A stretch of 64,000 nt of DNA. Source: PRS1 sp965250265 (GTDB taxonomy: Bacteria > Bacteroidota > Bacteroidia > Flavobacteriales > Flavobacteriaceae). The DNA is taken from assembly GCA_965250265.1 (NCBI GenBank), contig CBDFNO010000013.1:186001-250000 (forward strand). The letters are read 5' to 3'. A model generated the notes under the pieces. That model made no database searches. It saw only the letters and a program-made list of their open reading frames with translations, and was not told where the DNA came from. A program made the translations under genes and the position numbers. Below are positions 63,679 through 64,000 of the stretch, in pieces. Numbering within the stretch: position 1 is the stretch's first letter; each line of letters begins with the position of its first letter.

Positions 63679-64000
63679 TCAAGCCTCTTCAATAGTACTA
63701 ATCTCATGGTCATTATTAAAACCAATAACATCTTTATAAATCATGTAAACAGGATGATATACAAATGCTGCAGTGAATAAGGTTCCAACACCGCATAATA
63801 ACACCCCAACAATTTCTGCTAATAATGAAGACACAAAAATTAACCCAAATGCAATTAACCATTTTTTATGACCTAGTTTAAAGCTCAATTTAACAATATC
63901 TCCTACATTTAATTCTGTATTGAACGCAAAAATTATAGTGAAAAAGGACAGTGGAACTAATAAATAAAGAAAAATTAACATACTTAAAAATAAAGTAGGG
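63679..64000 (-). CDS. Membrane protein, N-terminus outside window
   Basis: Partial: the frame is open to the right edge beyond the ATG at 63979-63981, and the codons there (PTLFLS) continue a hydrophobic helix, so the real start is probably further right. Visible are three hydrophobic segments (about LIFLYLLVPLSFFTIIFAF, AFGLIFVSSLLAEIVGVLLCGVG and LFTAAFVYHPVYMIY) and a short acidic tail ending IEEA. The family is not recognised; small flavobacterial multi-span proteins of this kind are usually of unknown function. Confidence 0.6.
   Translation of the reverse strand, partial: PTLFLSMLIFLYLLVPLSFFTIIFAFNTELNVGDIVKLSFKLGHKKWLIAFGLIFVSSLLAEIVGVLLCGVGTLFTAAFVYHPVYMIYKDVIGFNNDHEISTIEEA

Overview
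The window is AT-rich chromosomal DNA from a member of the Bacteroidota, most likely a marine Flavobacteriaceae. This rests on the complete gldK-gldL-gldM-gldN gliding/type IX secretion operon, the GSCFA, LVIVD, DUF6090, DUF6252-like and DUF983 families, promoter boxes of the TAnnTTTG type, weak or absent Shine-Dalgarno sequences, and several TTG starts placed directly after the preceding stop codon. I see no phage, insertion sequence, CRISPR array or rRNA. There is one intact tRNA (initiator tRNA-Met) and one decayed tRNA-like copy.

Bases 1-2257 (+) hold the end of a small surface-glycan or lipid group: a ketoacyl-ACP synthase III (cut by the window edge), a degenerate methyltransferase and a family 2 glycosyltransferase. 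Bases 2262-22201 (-) are a large catabolic block. From its promoter it reads paaE-A-B-C-D, a VOC protein, paaG, a PLP-dependent dehydratase, paaH, paaI, a secreted unknown, paaJ, an SRA-HNH endonuclease, paaZ (with an extra C-terminal domain), an enoyl-CoA hydratase and paaY. It continues into E2, branched-chain aminotransferase, fused E1alpha/beta and an alcohol dehydrogenase, which are the branched-chain keto acid genes. A TetR gene lies upstream of paaE. A perfect palindrome follows the paaE -7 box, and a near copy sits in the same place before the E2 gene, so one repressor may control phenylacetate and branched-chain amino acid breakdown together. No paaK is present.

Bases 22308-30510 hold a Tat-signal aminotransferase (+), a NarL-type response regulator with a TPR sensor kinase, and a lipoprotein / beta-propeller / MORN-repeat set. 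A 19-base inverted repeat (ATACG-N8-CGTAT) occurs before both the regulator gene and the lipoprotein gene, which suggests the two-component system controls itself and the secreted set. Bases 30633-41405 are mostly housekeeping: GSCFA, alaS, an M23 peptidase, MerR, lemA (interrupted by an in-frame TAA), two TPM proteins, a DUF6090 protein with a SusE/F-like tail, der and era.

Bases 41495-50276 are more accessory: a protein made of two copies of one unit, a GH144-like lipoprotein and a TIM-barrel-like secreted protein in a stretch with repeat traces, a serine hydrolase, a NIPSNAP protein, a MORN/YwqK protein, tRNA-fMet and a leucine-rich repeat protein. Bases 50379-64000 return to core genes: an ABC-F ATPase, DUF983, an FAD oxidoreductase, then (all -) topA, an arginase-fold protein that has lost half its metal ligands, and gldK-L-M-N, followed by an LVIVD lipoprotein and a membrane protein cut by the right edge.
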